64,000 nucleotides of DNA from Vanessa cardui (taxonomy: Eukaryota > Arthropoda > Insecta > Lepidoptera > Nymphalidae): NCBI RefSeq assembly GCF_905220365.1, contig NC_061136.1, forward strand, positions 13,805,702-13,869,701. Direction: 5' to 3'. Below the pieces are notes generated by a model. That model was not told the DNA's origin. It ran no database searches and saw nothing but the letters and a program-made list of their open reading frames with translations. Below, piece after piece: positions 11,533 through 23,114 of this stretch (within the stretch, counting starts at the first letter, position 1; the number at the start of each line of letters is the position of its first letter). The translations under genes were made by a program, and so were the position numbers.

Positions 11533-12134
11533 AACAACAACCTGTAAGTTTACCACAGATGGGTTAAAGCCTTAACTCCCTTTTGAGGAGAATGTTTGGA
11601 ACTTACTCCACCACGCTGTTCCAATGCGGGTTGGTGGAATACACATTTGGCTGAATTTCTATAAATTTAGACACATACAGGTTTCCTCACGATGTTTTCC
11701 TACACCGCCGAGCATGGCATTTACTTGGTAGTAGAGTTATGTGCAAGCCCGTCTGGGTAGGTACCACCCACTCATCAGTTATTCTACCGCCAAATAACAG
11801 TACTCAGTATTGTTGTGTTCCGGTTTGAAGGGTGAGTGAGCCAGTGTAACTACAGGCACAAGGGACATAACGTCTTAGTTCCCAAGGTTGGTGGCACATA
11901 GACGATGTATAGAATAGTTAATATTTCTTACAGCGTCATACCCATAGACAATGGGTGATGGTGTCCACTTTCCATCAGTTGGCCTATCTGCTCGTCCGCC
12001 AACCTATACCATAAAAAAAAATGAGATGAATTATAAACGCAAATTAATCACATGAATATTCAGTAGTGCTTGCCTGGGTTTGAACCCGCAATCGTCGGTT
12101 AAGATACACGCGTTCTACTGGGCCATCTCGGCTC
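11533..12134 (-). repeat. SINE family A, split by a family B insertion
   Basis: The tail half is 11533-11716 and the head half resumes at 12021-12134, ending ggccatctcggctc. Between them sits a family B copy in the opposite orientation. The halves rejoin exactly at gagca/tgagatgaa, the normal family A sequence, so family B jumped into an existing family A copy. Confidence 0.88.
11717..12020 (+). repeat. Family B short interspersed repeat, full length, nested in family A
   Basis: Runs from acttggtagtagag through gtaccacccactcatcag and gagtgagccagtgtaac to ccaacctataccataaaa. It is one of the most complete copies. Its insertion into family A defines both of its ends. Confidence 0.88.
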
Positions 12135-12474
12135 AATAATAACAAAACAATGCTTTTTGATTGCAAGCTTCATTTGTATTTATGCACTTAATATTGTGCG
12201 GAACCCCTATGTATAATTTCAACTCGTACATAACCATTTTTTTTCACGCTGAAGGTTATTAGGATTCCTTTCAATATTATTATTTTATGCAAACAAAGTA
12301 TTTTCAAAGGTTTCACTGTAAGAATTGATTATTACGCAAATTCGAGGTGCGAAGGTCAGATGGCAATTTTTTATACTGTAATTGTTTATCTAATTTTGTT
12401 CGCTAAATCAAAAACAATGACAATATACTTAAAATATAGGTAATCTATACATATAAGGCAGGAGACCTTTTATT

Positions 12475-12704
12475 ATTAATAAACTATCCCGTACCGACTT
12501 CGCACGGTTACTTGATATGTATCGTTATATTTAGACCAAATTATATAAAAAATATATAAATGGTAGCCTATGTGTTATTCTGACGCATGACCTATATTAC
12601 TGTTAAATTTCATCAAAAATCCGTTCAGTCGTTTTTTCGTGAAAGAGTAACAAACATACATACATCTATCTTCAAAAACTTTCTCATTTATAATATTAGT
12701 AGGA
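12475..12704 (-). mobile_element. Helitron-like non-autonomous element (type 2-like)
   Basis: Ends with cgacttcgcacgg on the left and tttataatattagtagga on the right, with the conserved aatccgttcagtcgttttt block between. The order and motifs match non-autonomous Helitron-like copies read on the minus strand. The CTAG terminus is not clear. Confidence 0.5.
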
Positions 12705-13599
12705 CTATTAAATACTCTCATATTAGTACTTGTTCTCTTACAAAACGATTTGACTAATGGTGTTGTCTGTGACAGAACTCTATGGGCGATGAGACCGCGT
12801 TTGCGCACCATTTGTTGTAGCTTATATGTTTACATTGAATTATTTCAGTAAACAAAAATGAATGCATTGTTATTTATATATCCACGAATATATAGTAGTT
12901 CTACTCATGTATTTTAGAAGATATATAAATATTTAAAATAATATACGCGTAACATATACAGATTACACACGATGAATAGTTCTCTACGCTTTTAAATATG
13001 ATAATATAGGGCTTTCCTAAAGCTCCTACCAGATATGTTATCGTTTCCGTATCGTATTAGCTTTTTTTCTTAAAAAACAAATGGAATTATCAAATCAATA
13101 ATTATTTAAATAAATTTAAATATATAATTGTTACAAACATTATTTAAAATTAAAATATTAATCAATGATGCTTTTGATAACTTATTTTTGTTAAACAAAG
13201 TACGAGAGATCCTGTAATAGGTTTTAAGAGATACAGAGGAACGAAATATAATATTATGTTATTATTGGAATTATTAATATTTTCAACAGTACTGATGTTT
13301 GAATACCGTCATATTCTCCTTGCGGTTGAAAATAAGAAATATATATTGTAATGTGTGATGGTACAATGCGTAACACGTGACTATTAATGTAAGGTCGTGG
13401 GTTCAAACCCGTCTAAGCACCTCACGGTTTGACAAATGTTTAAATTCATTTACAATTCACATCGCATTCTTTAAAGTCGTGAAAAATTTGCATGTTCGGA
13501 AGAATTCTTAAATACTAGTTATTGCTTACGGCTTCGCTTGTGTATGCGGTGGATAGTGAGTCAGGTGTCCTATGTTGTGTTTGTGTACTAAAAGTGTGA

Positions 13600-13690
13600 C
13601 ACTTGTGTTGATAGGGGCTTTGTATAAATCCGTCTGGGTATTTTAGGTAATCTTCAGCCAGTCATCATAACTCAGTATTGCTGTGTTCCA
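13600..13690 (+). repeat. Family B 5' fragment
   Basis: Retains ggggctttgtataaatccg, the tctgggta block and cagtattgctgtgttcc. It stops abruptly where a family D tail begins. Confidence 0.55.
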
Positions 13691-13696
13691 CAGACA

Positions 13697-14040
13697 TTTT
13701 TAACATTGCCGTTTCATAAATTCAAATCATTTGTAAAAATACATTGGTAAAGAAGGCATATTATTCAATACAAGATTATACATACAAGTGTAAATAAAGG
13801 CTGATTTCCAAGTATATATATTACATACATATATTTAACTAACATGACTTTGCATTTTTAAATGTTGACAAAGAATAACTATTCAGTGTTGACGGTTCTT
13901 CTTAGTAGAATCTATACGCCGAACCAGTGGTATCTTCACTTAATATAGTTATTAAATGTCGAATGAATGAGATAACGACTCAAAAGTGCTTCTAAAAGCC
14001 TACCTGAATATAATAAATTTTTATTTTGATATTGAAATGT
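13697..14040 (+). repeat. Family D LINE-type 3' tail
   Basis: Shares cgtttcataaattcaaatc and acaagattata with the copy at 21940. It then has the ggttcttcttagtagaatc, aaaagtgcttctaaaagcc and tttattttgat series. Confidence 0.65.
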
Positions 14041-14654
14041 GAGTAACAGGCAAAGGTGACATAACATTTTAGTACCCAACAACCCACTATATACCTACTA
14101 TTTGTTATGATTATGGCGTTATTTGTTTCTAAAAAATAATTAAAATTTAATATACAAATATACATATATATTTATATATTTTTAATTAATTAAATGCCTG
14201 TAAGAATTCAATCCAAATGATTTTTAATGAAAATAATATTTAACTCATGACGTCTGACACATGTGATAACTTAAAAAAAAGTCTATCTGTAGGGTAGAAC
14301 GTGAGAGAAGAAGTCTGCCTACTGCTACTGTATGCTTAAGAGAAAGGGTAGCCAGACAGACTGGCGCGTTACGCGTTACGTAACGAAGCGGTTTACCTTC
14401 CCATAAGAAGTTATCACCTCAAAAGCGACTTAGTCATTTTTTCTCAAGGTAAACCTAAAAAAACCCTTTTAGCGTCGTTGTTGTTATAGGCTCGGTATGT
14501 TTTCCTTATTTAAATTTGAAAATTAAGTACATAACTTAAAGTAATGTAACCGCCGTTACATTTCTCACAACTGGGTAACCACTTCTTGTCATAAGTGTAT
14601 TATACCATATAACCGGAAATAGAGTGCTTCTGTGTTTGAACACATCATCATTAT

Positions 14655-14909
14655 TAACAGTCTGTAAATTTCCCACTGCTGGGCTGAGCCTCTTCTCCTT
14701 TTAAAGGCAAGGTTTGAAACATATCCACCACGCTATTTCAATGCGGGTGGTTTTACATGCGTTGAAATTAGTCGCAGGCTTCACCGTCGAGAATGAGATG
14801 AATTACAAACACAAATTATGCACATGAAACTCAGTGGTGCTTGCCTGGATTTGAACCCATACTCATCGGTTAAGATGCATGTGTTCTACCCGCTGGGCCA
14901 TTTCCGCTC
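14655..14909 (-). repeat. SINE family A, shortened body
   Basis: Tail aacagtctgtaaatttcc to head gggccatttccgctc. Both A-box and B-box regions are recognisable. The central cacgatg block is partly deleted. Confidence 0.8.
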
Positions 14910-15379
14910 TTTGAACACTTGGACTATAATATGTACTATATAATTGGTTGGTATTTGAAATCAATCAGCTCAACACAGGTATACATCGCAATTGAAATAT
15001 TTATAATAAAATACAGATAAAAACTATGAGATGAAAATAAATAAAAACATAGAGTTCTACAATAAAATAAATAAGCATTTTTATTTTTATAAATATAAAC
15101 TATACGGAAATAAAGAGGGTAAATGTTCTGGCCCTAGGTGACTAATTTCGAAATTGAGACAAACATGGAAACATTTTTATAACGCAGTCACGGGATCGAT
15201 ATTAATGAAAATTAAAAGTGCGTCATTGGGTTTTGTAAAATAAAATATTCCTAGCGATCTCGTTGCTTAAAAAAAAACACAATAAACTTACGAATAATAC
15301 AGCTATTATGCTATTTGATAATATAGTGACGTGACGATCAAATTCTGAGAAGTAATGACATATTGCGAATTTAAGGAAA

Positions 15380-15690
15380 ATGGTATTTTTTATTTATTTG
15401 GTTTATATACATTTCATTTTAATTTCAATATGGCTTATACGCAGATATGTTAAACGTTTGAAAATAGAACATTATGTTCCGAAGAAAGTAACGTTTATAT
15501 ACAGCTCTGTGGAACAAGCTTTCGCCGGGGTTTTTCCGAACCGATATGGCTTGGAAACTTTTAAGAAAAGAGGGTACTCCTTCCTCAAAGGCCGGCAAAA
15601 CACCTGCAAGCATGATGTTGCAGATATCTTTTGGAAGTGGTAGTACCTTTCCATCAGGTCAGCCTCCTACTCGTTTGCCACCTATAACAT
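15380..15690 (+). pseudogene. LINE ORF2 C-terminal fragment and 3' end
   Basis: An open frame from 15380 to 15643 contains a run typical of the C-terminus of Jockey/CR1-like LINE ORF2 proteins: VFPNRYGLETFKKRGYSFL followed by KGRQNTC. It is followed by the usual noncoding 3' piece ccatcaggtcagcctcctac and an A-run. The reverse transcriptase and endonuclease are absent, as expected of a 5'-truncated retrocopy. The first 25 or so residues are probably random. It cannot transpose. Confidence 0.6.
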
Positions 15691-15774
15691 AAAAAAATTC
15701 TAGGTCAGGGATGTGTGGAAAACAAAAATGAGATTTGTTTCCAAAAAGGTGCGGTTAATGTAAGACATATGAAA

Positions 15775-15835
15775 TATTTTACGACGTTTCCTACACTGTA
15801 GAACACGAGGTGAATTATAAACGGAATGCATACAA
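15775..15835 (-). repeat. SINE family A fragment
   Basis: A short match to the family A block cacgaggtgaattataaacg with flanking degraded cgacgtttcc. Small remnant. Confidence 0.4.
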
Positions 15836-16209
15836 GAAAGAGTCAACGCAATTATGAGCTATGTTATTTTTATATTTACATGTGTCAAGATACTTTTTAT
15901 TCAATTAAAAAATCAAATTAATTTTTTCCAAATACTTTAAATAATAATTCTAACTCTCTATCTTCCTCTTACAAAGTGACATTATTTTGGACACATGCGT
16001 TTATACTCGAGATATATTGTGTCAATAAATAGAAAATTACTTTATACAAATACAAAACATGTACAAGCGTCAATAACGCGGTGACTTAAGGGCCACCTAG
16101 ACATGTAAAGTCACAAAATCGATTCTGACAATTTGGACTATTGTAGTCCCTACTCCTAACTCAAAGGAGCTTCAATATTTAGGTAAATAGTTATATTGGC
16201 AACAGGAAT

Positions 16210-16375
16210 TTGGCCGCGGCCGTTGGTTGTCATGTGTTAGGCAAAAAAAGTACCTTATGTCCTTTCTTCTAGTTTAAATTCATACGAAATTTTATCGAAA
16301 TCGGTTCGGCGGTTTGGTCGTGACAGGCAGACAGACGAAGTTATTTTCACATTTGTAATATTATTATTATATTTC
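16210..16375 (-). mobile_element. Helitron-like element, type 1
   Basis: Reverse reading of the type 1 blocks ggttgtcatgtgttaggca, atgtcctttcttc, cggtttggtcgtgac and catttgtaatattatta. The CTAG end is mutated. Confidence 0.55.
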
Positions 16376-16740
16376 GTAAAGTTGCTAATATTATTTTAAA
16401 ATGGTCTATAATCACTGTCGATAGGTACTTAAATAGTGGTACTCGTTTTTCATTATCCTCAATAAATATATTCATTTATATCGTTTTACATTAAAAGTCC
16501 AAAAAAGTTTAAAATAAATTTATCGTTTTATATGTTTTATTCATAAGGATAGTGTCAGAAATGAGATAACAGATCGGCGAATGCAGCCTCTGTCACGTTC
16601 TTGGCAGTCAGCCAGGACAGCGACAGTGGAGGATGAAGACGGACTTAGGAGAGGTTAGATTACGATTGATCGTTTTACTGGAAGGAATATATGTTGACTG
16701 CGAAACTCACAAATATACAACTGTTTATTATAACATACAT

Positions 16741-16920
16741 ATAGTAGACTAGACGATTTCGCTCGCGTTTTAGGGGATTGGTTCTCATGTGCTAGGCAAA
16801 AAAAATAGCCTATGTCCTTCTTTGGAGTTTTTGCTTAATATCAAACTTTACATTGGTTTGGTAAAGAAAGAGTGACAGCGTAGACACAGCTACTGTCTCA
16901 TTTATATTATTAGTATAGAA
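16741..16920 (-). mobile_element. Helitron-like element, type 1
   Basis: Begins near agactagacg with tcgctcgcgttttaggg and ggttctcatgtgctaggc, ending tttatattattagtata. A second copy in the same orientation as the one 0.4 kb upstream. Confidence 0.55.
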
Positions 16921-17212
16921 GTATAGATTTATGTGTCGCTCAGATATAGAGAATGCGGGAAATTATTGACATGAAGTTCTTGTCATTTTGATCATGACTT
17001 CGATAGTTGTTAAACTTTTTTGCAATTAATGTCATCGGTATGTGTTTAATTAAATCTGCCATTTTGTATATATAAAAAAAAACATATTCTATGGTGGATA
17101 ATTATTTATCTTGTTAATGTCTTATGTCTATAACATAAAACTTATGTTTATACTTATTTGGTCCTAGTCATCATGTATGTTCTACCAACAAACCGCAAGA
17201 AACATTTTGCAT

Positions 17213-17375
17213 GTGTTCCGGCTTAAAGGGTGAGTCGGTGTACCTACAGCCACAAGAGTTATAATATCTTAACCGAAGGCTTGGTGGTTAATAGTTCTTA
17301 GACTACCTGTATCATGGAATTAAAAAGTTATGATCAGGAGACCTATCTGGAAATCTGTCTAGCTATAATATAAAA
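17213..17375 (+). repeat. Family B 3' fragment, degraded
   Basis: Retains gttccggcttaaagggtgag, cacaagagttataatatctt and the A-rich end. It diverges more than most copies, so is older. Confidence 0.5.
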
Positions 17376-17713
17376 ACAAATACATAAAAATAATAATATA
17401 ATTAATCTATTGTTAGTGCTTAAATTAAAATATTAAAAAAAGTTTTTGATTAAAAGTTTTGCATATAAAATTATCTAACCACACGTTATCTATTAAAAAG
17501 TTTCGAATGTGTTTATTTAAATGCGTTTCAGAACGAAAAAAAGAAAACACAGATAATAACAAACAAAAGAACGATTAAATAAACTCTACGTTTGTTTATG
17601 AATAAAACATTTTTGAACGTTCGAAATTGTATATAATTTTCGTGATCAAGTTTTGCGTTTTACGTCAATGGCTTAGGACGAAATTCACACAGAGAGACAA
17701 GATCGTATTGACC

Positions 17714-17793
17714 TTATATAGGATAAGTGAGTCGGTTCGGCTTAGTGCTGTGTGCGAGCGCATAATGTGTGGTGCCTTACGTGAGAAGTGTCG
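17714..17793 (+). promoter_or_regulatory. Candidate core promoter
   Basis: A TATA-like cttatatagg around 17714-17723 is followed about 30 bp later by an initiator-like ttagtgc and a CG-containing segment (gtgtgcgagcgcataatg) that is unusual for this AT-rich window. It sits directly before a short exon that ends in a strong donor. It could drive the small gene called next or be the distal promoter of the scavenger receptor gene. Confidence 0.35.
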
Positions 17794-19554
17794 ATGAATT
17801 GTGATCGTTTTTATAGTGTTGTGACAGAAAACGTGAAAGATTTCAATGTAAGTCTATTTATAATGACCACGTGCTTTACTATTATCATTATTAGGACAGT
17901 AATTCTAATTGTTTATTTTATTTTTTTATTTATTTTTAAACAGTGAAATTGAAAGAAATTTGCGTTTTGTGAATGACGATTGAAATATTATTTAATGTGT
18001 TTTATATCAGATTATATTATTTAATTGTTATTATTGACATAATTATGTAAAATATTTAAAAATATAAACGTAAAGGAATATTCTAAAATTGTTTCAAGTT
18101 TTTTTTTTTGCAATTGTTTAAGTCAAATTCAACTTTAAAATACAAAATATTTTGGATACAGAGAAATTTCTTAAGCTATAATTATGATTTCGACTCGTAT
18201 TTTTTTACTCTCAATCAATTTGATATGAATATGATTTTTAATATTTAAATTAAATTTTTTATAAATGGATATAAAAAAACTATTAATCAAACAATTAAAA
18301 AAAATACCAAGTATAAGACGCTGAAAAAAGTGCCTTAAATCTATTTATTTCTATTAATTTTGAAAATTCATATTATTTATAAGATGAGATTTTTTTACGT
18401 GATACTTGACATAATAAATTTATTCAAAAAATAAAATAAATAGAAAATAATTAGATAATATTATTCAGTTTAATTTTATCGAACTTAATTATATATATAT
18501 ATTGTTTATATTGATTAAATGTTATTATGGTAACTATTAAAATATTATTTGTGAATAACTTTAATAAGACAAATAAAATTAAATAATCAGTAAAGCCTAA
18601 ATATAATTTAAAAAAATCAATAAATAATATATTTGGAAAAATACATTTAATATTTATTTTATTATGTTATTAAATAACAGAAAAGTTTCTAAATATAAAA
18701 AAAATAACAATAAAACAATAAGTTAATGTCATTAACATTACATATTATGAGAATAATAAAAAATATAAAACCTTGATGAAAGTCTATTTTGATTTATAAA
18801 TAATAATTGAATATTTTTAACCTGTCTGTATCAGGCATTCGATAACAAATAAAAAAAGTCTAAACGCCTTGAGATTTGTTATTAAAGAAATAATATTTTA
18901 AATTATTTTATATTATCTGTATCACAGTTATTTATAACAAAGACTTCAATAAGTCTTGGCATATGTAATTACCATAGTTATGCTAATTGATAAAGAGTAA
19001 CTATTAAGTTTCATTCTGATTTTCCTCGATAGAATGATAAATCCGAACCGGTGGTATGTTTACTATTAATTCGATACTGGAATATGACGATTCATTCATT
19101 CATAAATACTTATGAGGCTACCTAAAGTCTAATCATCCCACTGCTGGGCCTCCCCTTTGAAGACAAGGTCTGGGTCTTGTTTCCACACGATCCTATAAAG
19201 AGGGTTGGTGAATTTTATTGATATTAGATACATGCAAGTTTCACTAAATTTTATTTTACCGCTGAGCACGAGATGATTTATAAACAAATTAAGCATATGA
19301 AAAATTCAGTGCTTCCCTGGGTTTGAATTCGTAATCAATTCAATTCAGCTAAAATGAACGCGTTCCAGAAATTGGGCCATCTTGGATAAAGATAAGAATG
19401 TTTTAATTTGTGATTTTTAATATACTTCCCTCAGAACCTCTCGGAAAAGGGATCGGATTTGTACGGGGAAAAAGATCCCGCGAATTCTTTAAGAATCGCA
19501 TACAACCTGTTCAGCGGGATCATTTTCGAAGGTGCTTCCACGAAAAGGAAATAA
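17794..19554 (+). CDS. Candidate small two-exon gene, 57 residues (hypothetical)
   Basis: Tentative. Exon 1 (17794-17847) runs from an ATG to an excellent donor, AAT/GTAAGT, and encodes 18 residues beginning MNCDRFYSVV. Exon 2 (19435-19554) follows a good acceptor (tatacttccctcag), is in phase, and adds 39 residues to a TAA. The run NLSEKGSDLYGEKD and then AYNLFSGIIFEG has a balanced composition unlike translated AT-rich junk. No domain, signal peptide or membrane segment is recognised. The intron is 1.6 kb and contains a family D tail and a family A SINE just before the acceptor. Alternatively, exon 1 is the 5' noncoding exon of the scavenger receptor gene and exon 2 is a relic from another gene or element. 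The pairing of the two exons is inference. Confidence 0.3.
18945..19125 (+). repeat. Family D LINE-type 3' tail, degraded
   Basis: Has aaagagtaactattaag, ctcgatagaatg and ccgaaccggtggtatg in family D order, then ttatgaggctacct. It abuts a family A SINE. Confidence 0.55.
19126..19388 (-). repeat. SINE family A, degraded
   Basis: Retains cccactgctgggcc, gagcacgagatgatttataa and the head gggccatcttgg. It is older than most copies. It ends 46 bp before the acceptor of the candidate exon at 19435. Confidence 0.7.
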
Positions 19555-19919
19555 ACATTGCAACGTCATATCGTAAACAAAACGATTTACATATACTGAC
19601 GTATAAAAACGGAGAGATTTTTAATATATTCATATAAAGAATCATATCAAATAATAATTACAATCCGTGTCAGATTAAACGCCGTCGTTCCTTCGACTCA
19701 GTCTGCCGTATATCATCATCATTTTGAAGCACTTTCTAATATTATCTAAATTATTTTTTAAAAATGTAAAAAAATCGATGGAAATACAGCAAACGAGCTT
19801 TTAAATTTTTTGAATGGTCGTTTTAAGATATTCATTTAAATTAAATTTATTTGTGGATCTATGTAAGTCCATCAGGAACCTCTCATTTATCATACAGTCA
19901 CACATATATGTATTTCACA

Positions 19920-20072
19920 TAGTATTGTATGGTTCTAGTTTGATGCCTGAGTGAGCCAGTGTAACTGACATATTTGCATAGTTTCCAAGCTTGGTGGCGC
20001 ATTAACGATGTCTATGAAACTAAACATCAGGTGGTTCATTGGTCCACCTACCTATTTTATATTTCAAAAAGA
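19920..20072 (+). repeat. Family B fragment
   Basis: Retains cctgagtgagccagtgtaac, ccaagcttggtggcgcatta and an A-rich end. The middle is shortened. Confidence 0.6.
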
Positions 20073-20085
20073 TGATGATGATGAT

Positions 20086-20220
20086 AGATGTAGATTACCA
20101 TTAGTTTTCTATGCTTTCTTGGGTCTGGGTGTTTGTGGTACCGTGGTACTTACATTGGGATCAGAGTAATGTATGTGATGTTGTCTCATATTCATTTATT
20201 TATTTATTTATTTATTATAA
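20086..20220 (+). repeat. SINE family C, head missing and internally deleted
   Basis: Starts at gatgtagattaccattag, just after the tRNA-like head would end. It lacks the segment between ggtaccgt and acttacattggg, and ends in (ttta)n. The frame crossing it is not a gene. Confidence 0.75.
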
Positions 20221-21432
20221 AAAATAATTATCGAGACTTCCGAGTGTATGCAGAACCAGCAAGATACTCAGTGGTTACTGTTTTCCGACAAGTAAATTAC
20301 ATCGGTAATTCAGCACAATTCAATTGTTATTATCGTGCAACGAATGCATTTATCATCTCTGTTATATTTTATTGAGTAATCTTTATTAATCAATGTCTTC
20401 ATAACGTTATATTTTAATTTATTATTTGGAATGTAATATGATTAAAATTATCCAAAAAAATGTTAAACACGAACTCTAAATCTTAACTACATACAAATGA
20501 GTACTATTCTTTTTGTACAGTCGGGATAAGAAAGGGTTTATCACCTTAAGATCTATTTCGTATTCTCTGCTTTACCCATCGAGAATGACGTATTGCCTCG
20601 CAATGATTTGATGTTTTGACATTCAAAAAGTACTAAGAGTTTAAGACTCGATAAAGGGATGAATTTGAAAACTGACGAAGGTTTTCTTACTCTGACTGTA
20701 CATACCATTGTTGCGATACATTAAACATTGCACAAACAGCCCTTGCACCAAATAGTACTGAATCAACCTGTCCTACTTCTGGAAACATGGCTTTTCTCAT
20801 TGTAAGATCTGTAACTTCTAAATCGGATTAGCAAGGATTAAGATCGATTGAGGTGCAACTTATTCTTTTGTCTATATTTTAATCTCCAGTGTGTTGATTT
20901 TAATAGGTATTATAAGAGGTGTCTCCAAATATTAAATATCGCGTAATGTAAGATTAACTGTTCAATTAGCTATAATGTATTGTCATATACACTGAGTAAT
21001 GTTAATTGTCTTTGCGGAATTTGTTTAAATGTTAATTATCGAATCGGTTTCGGGAAATATTTAAAGTTTTAAACAGCGTTTTGTTATTTTTTATAATTAT
21101 ATTTGTTTTGTTAATGATATTGAATCGTTTAAAGTTGTAAAGTTAGAATTGTTATTTATATTATATGAGATTTTGTTATGTAATATACTCGAAGTAGAGT
21201 GCGATTATTTTGATGTATACCTATATAACAATTTCAGAATAAGTTTTTTCTAATAACGAAAGGATGAACATCAATTGTATATTAAAAATGAATATCAGTC
21301 TAAATTCAGCAGTTAAACAAAAAAAAAATCCATTCAATATATTCTTTAAGACAATTTAAGTAAAGCATATTTCGTTAAATTTTTAAAATAGAGTTTAATC
21401 TTAAAACAGTTTTCGACATGTTAGTAGCCTTA

Positions 21433-21600
21433 GGCTAAGAACTCACGGAGCGGTTTTCAACCGCACCCGAGCCGCGAACAGATGTTTTAATTTAAAACCA
21501 CAGAGTACAATTTTGCGATCACGTAACCGCTGTTGTTGCGGAACAGTCAGCAGTCATGACGGGAGACGATCGCAGGTGCTTTTCTCTCTCTCTATTTAGA
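21433..21600 (+). mobile_element. Harbinger terminus relic or MITE related to the element at 1-2693
   Basis: Begins immediately after TTA (21430-21432) with ggctaagaactcacggagcg, the inverted form of the right terminus at 2664-2693, and continues with a ccgcacccgagccgcg block like the GC-rich subterminal region. The far end was not found, so the extent is a guess. It shows that the family has moved more than once in this region. Confidence 0.6.
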
Positions 21601-21939
21601 TCCACCGAGATAACGACTTATATAATTATATTTATCAAAAAAAGAATCCACAGATAATAAAAGACAGAAATTGATTTAACAATTTCAATAGCCTTTATGT
21701 ATCAGTTTGTTGACACTGTGCCATGTCAAGAAACAAAGACAAAATGCAATAATTGGAAGGTAAAAGCGAAATTGATACGCGGTCGATCATATCTTTTCCA
21801 TCAGTACCTCAAAGATGATGCGAACTTTGCTCATCACAATCAACAAACGCGTCATTAAAAAGAACAGCTCCTTAAATTTTGACGGAGCGTCTTTATTGGT
21901 CTTTGTTGTAACTTGATGACAGACAAACATTTTAACTTT

Positions 21940-22195
21940 AACGTTTCATAAATTCAAATCATTTGTAAAAAATACTTTGGGTAAATAAGGTATGTTATTC
22001 AATACAAGATTATATAGACGGTAAAAAAACTTAGATACATATATAATTGTATTTAATGAACATGACTGTATTTTTAAATGTTGAAAAAGAGTAACTAGTC
22101 TCTGGGTGGAAACTACTTTCCGAACCGGTGGTAGCTTTAAAATTGCTTATACGCCTATATTAAGCCTACATGAATAAAGTATATTTTGATTTGAT
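21940..22195 (+). repeat. Family D LINE-type 3' tail
   Basis: Shares cgtttcataaattcaaatc with the copy at 13697. It then has gaaaaagagtaactag, ctactttccgaaccggtgg and agcctacatgaataaag, ending tattttgatttgatc. Confidence 0.65.
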
Positions 22196-23051
22196 CAGAC
22201 ATTAAATTTTCGTTAAACGGTACTGCTTTGTACGATCAAGGTTTTAAAACGTACGTAAACACTTCACTTATTGCATATAAAAATAAGCAACAGTAAACCA
22301 ATTGTTTTCTTAATTAAAATACCATTTCTCGTTATATCACTGAAATGCAATTGTTATATAAACGTTAGATAAAAGTCAGTGATGCGATACATTACGTGCT
22401 AAAACTGATTTGTGCAAAGTGCATCATTAATTCATATTTGTTTAACAGGTACAGCTAGTTATACAAGTACACGGATAGGCATATATATATGTTAAATATT
22501 GAAGCTAATTGATACATAGTAAAAACTGCCATCGTGTCGGAAAAATAAATAGACTTGAAAAATACCGGTTAACGAAAATTTTGAATGTAAGGCAAAATAC
22601 TAGCATTTTTGTCCCCTTGATATAGTGCAGCTAAGTGTTTACATCAGTTATGATTTTAATTTACTATTACAACTTTGTTCTTGCTTTATAAATGCGTTTT
22701 TCGTTTCCTGCAAATGACATATGGGCTTATCGGTGCCCAGGATACTTAGAGGGCGTCTTAGTACACTGGAGTTCCCTTTAAAAATCTCTATTCTACGGTA
22801 AGTTAAGCGTCACGGGATGGCTTTGCATGTGTGACAATTAAATAAGACGTCATACCTCGGCTTTGTATGAGTAATATTTATACAAAATCAATTACATCTA
22901 TAAAAACAAAATATTAAGAATGGTTTTTGTAGCTAGAGTTAACATTTTTGACGGTGCCTTTATATTGCGTATAGATGTTGATTATAAAGTTAAATTAATA
23001 AAGGTATTAAATAATTTTAGCAGTTTAAAATTTTTACACGATATTTGTGGC

Positions 23052-23114
23052 AAATTTGAAGAAGACATTCGTTTAGAAATTATAAATTTCTAAACGAATG
23101 TCTTCTTCAAATTT
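23052..23114. repeat. Perfect 30-bp inverted repeat with 3-bp loop
   Basis: The left arm (23052-23081) and right arm (23085-23114) are exact reverse complements around the loop ata. The arm core is gaagaagacattcgtttag. No repeat family matches it. RNA or single-stranded DNA here would form a long perfect hairpin. Confidence 0.9.

Larger units (their letters stand above)
9110..17713. other. Intergenic DNA, repeats only
   Basis: No gene recognised. Repeats are listed separately. 9120-9980, 10460-10920, 12710-13590, 14050-14650 and 15840-16200 hold unique AT-rich sequence. Two small GC-richer patches, 9965-10195 and 11385-11470, look like fragments of older elements but match nothing else in the window. 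Confidence 0.55.

Noticed and set aside
22740..22798. Possible small exon ending at a GTAAGT (22799)
   Set aside because: The upstream acceptor lacks a pyrimidine tract, the frame shows no recognisable motif, and it would not join in phase with any receptor exon.
23052..23114. Rho-independent terminator or CRISPR-like repeat
   Set aside because: Eukaryotic context, single occurrence, no T-run and no spaced array.
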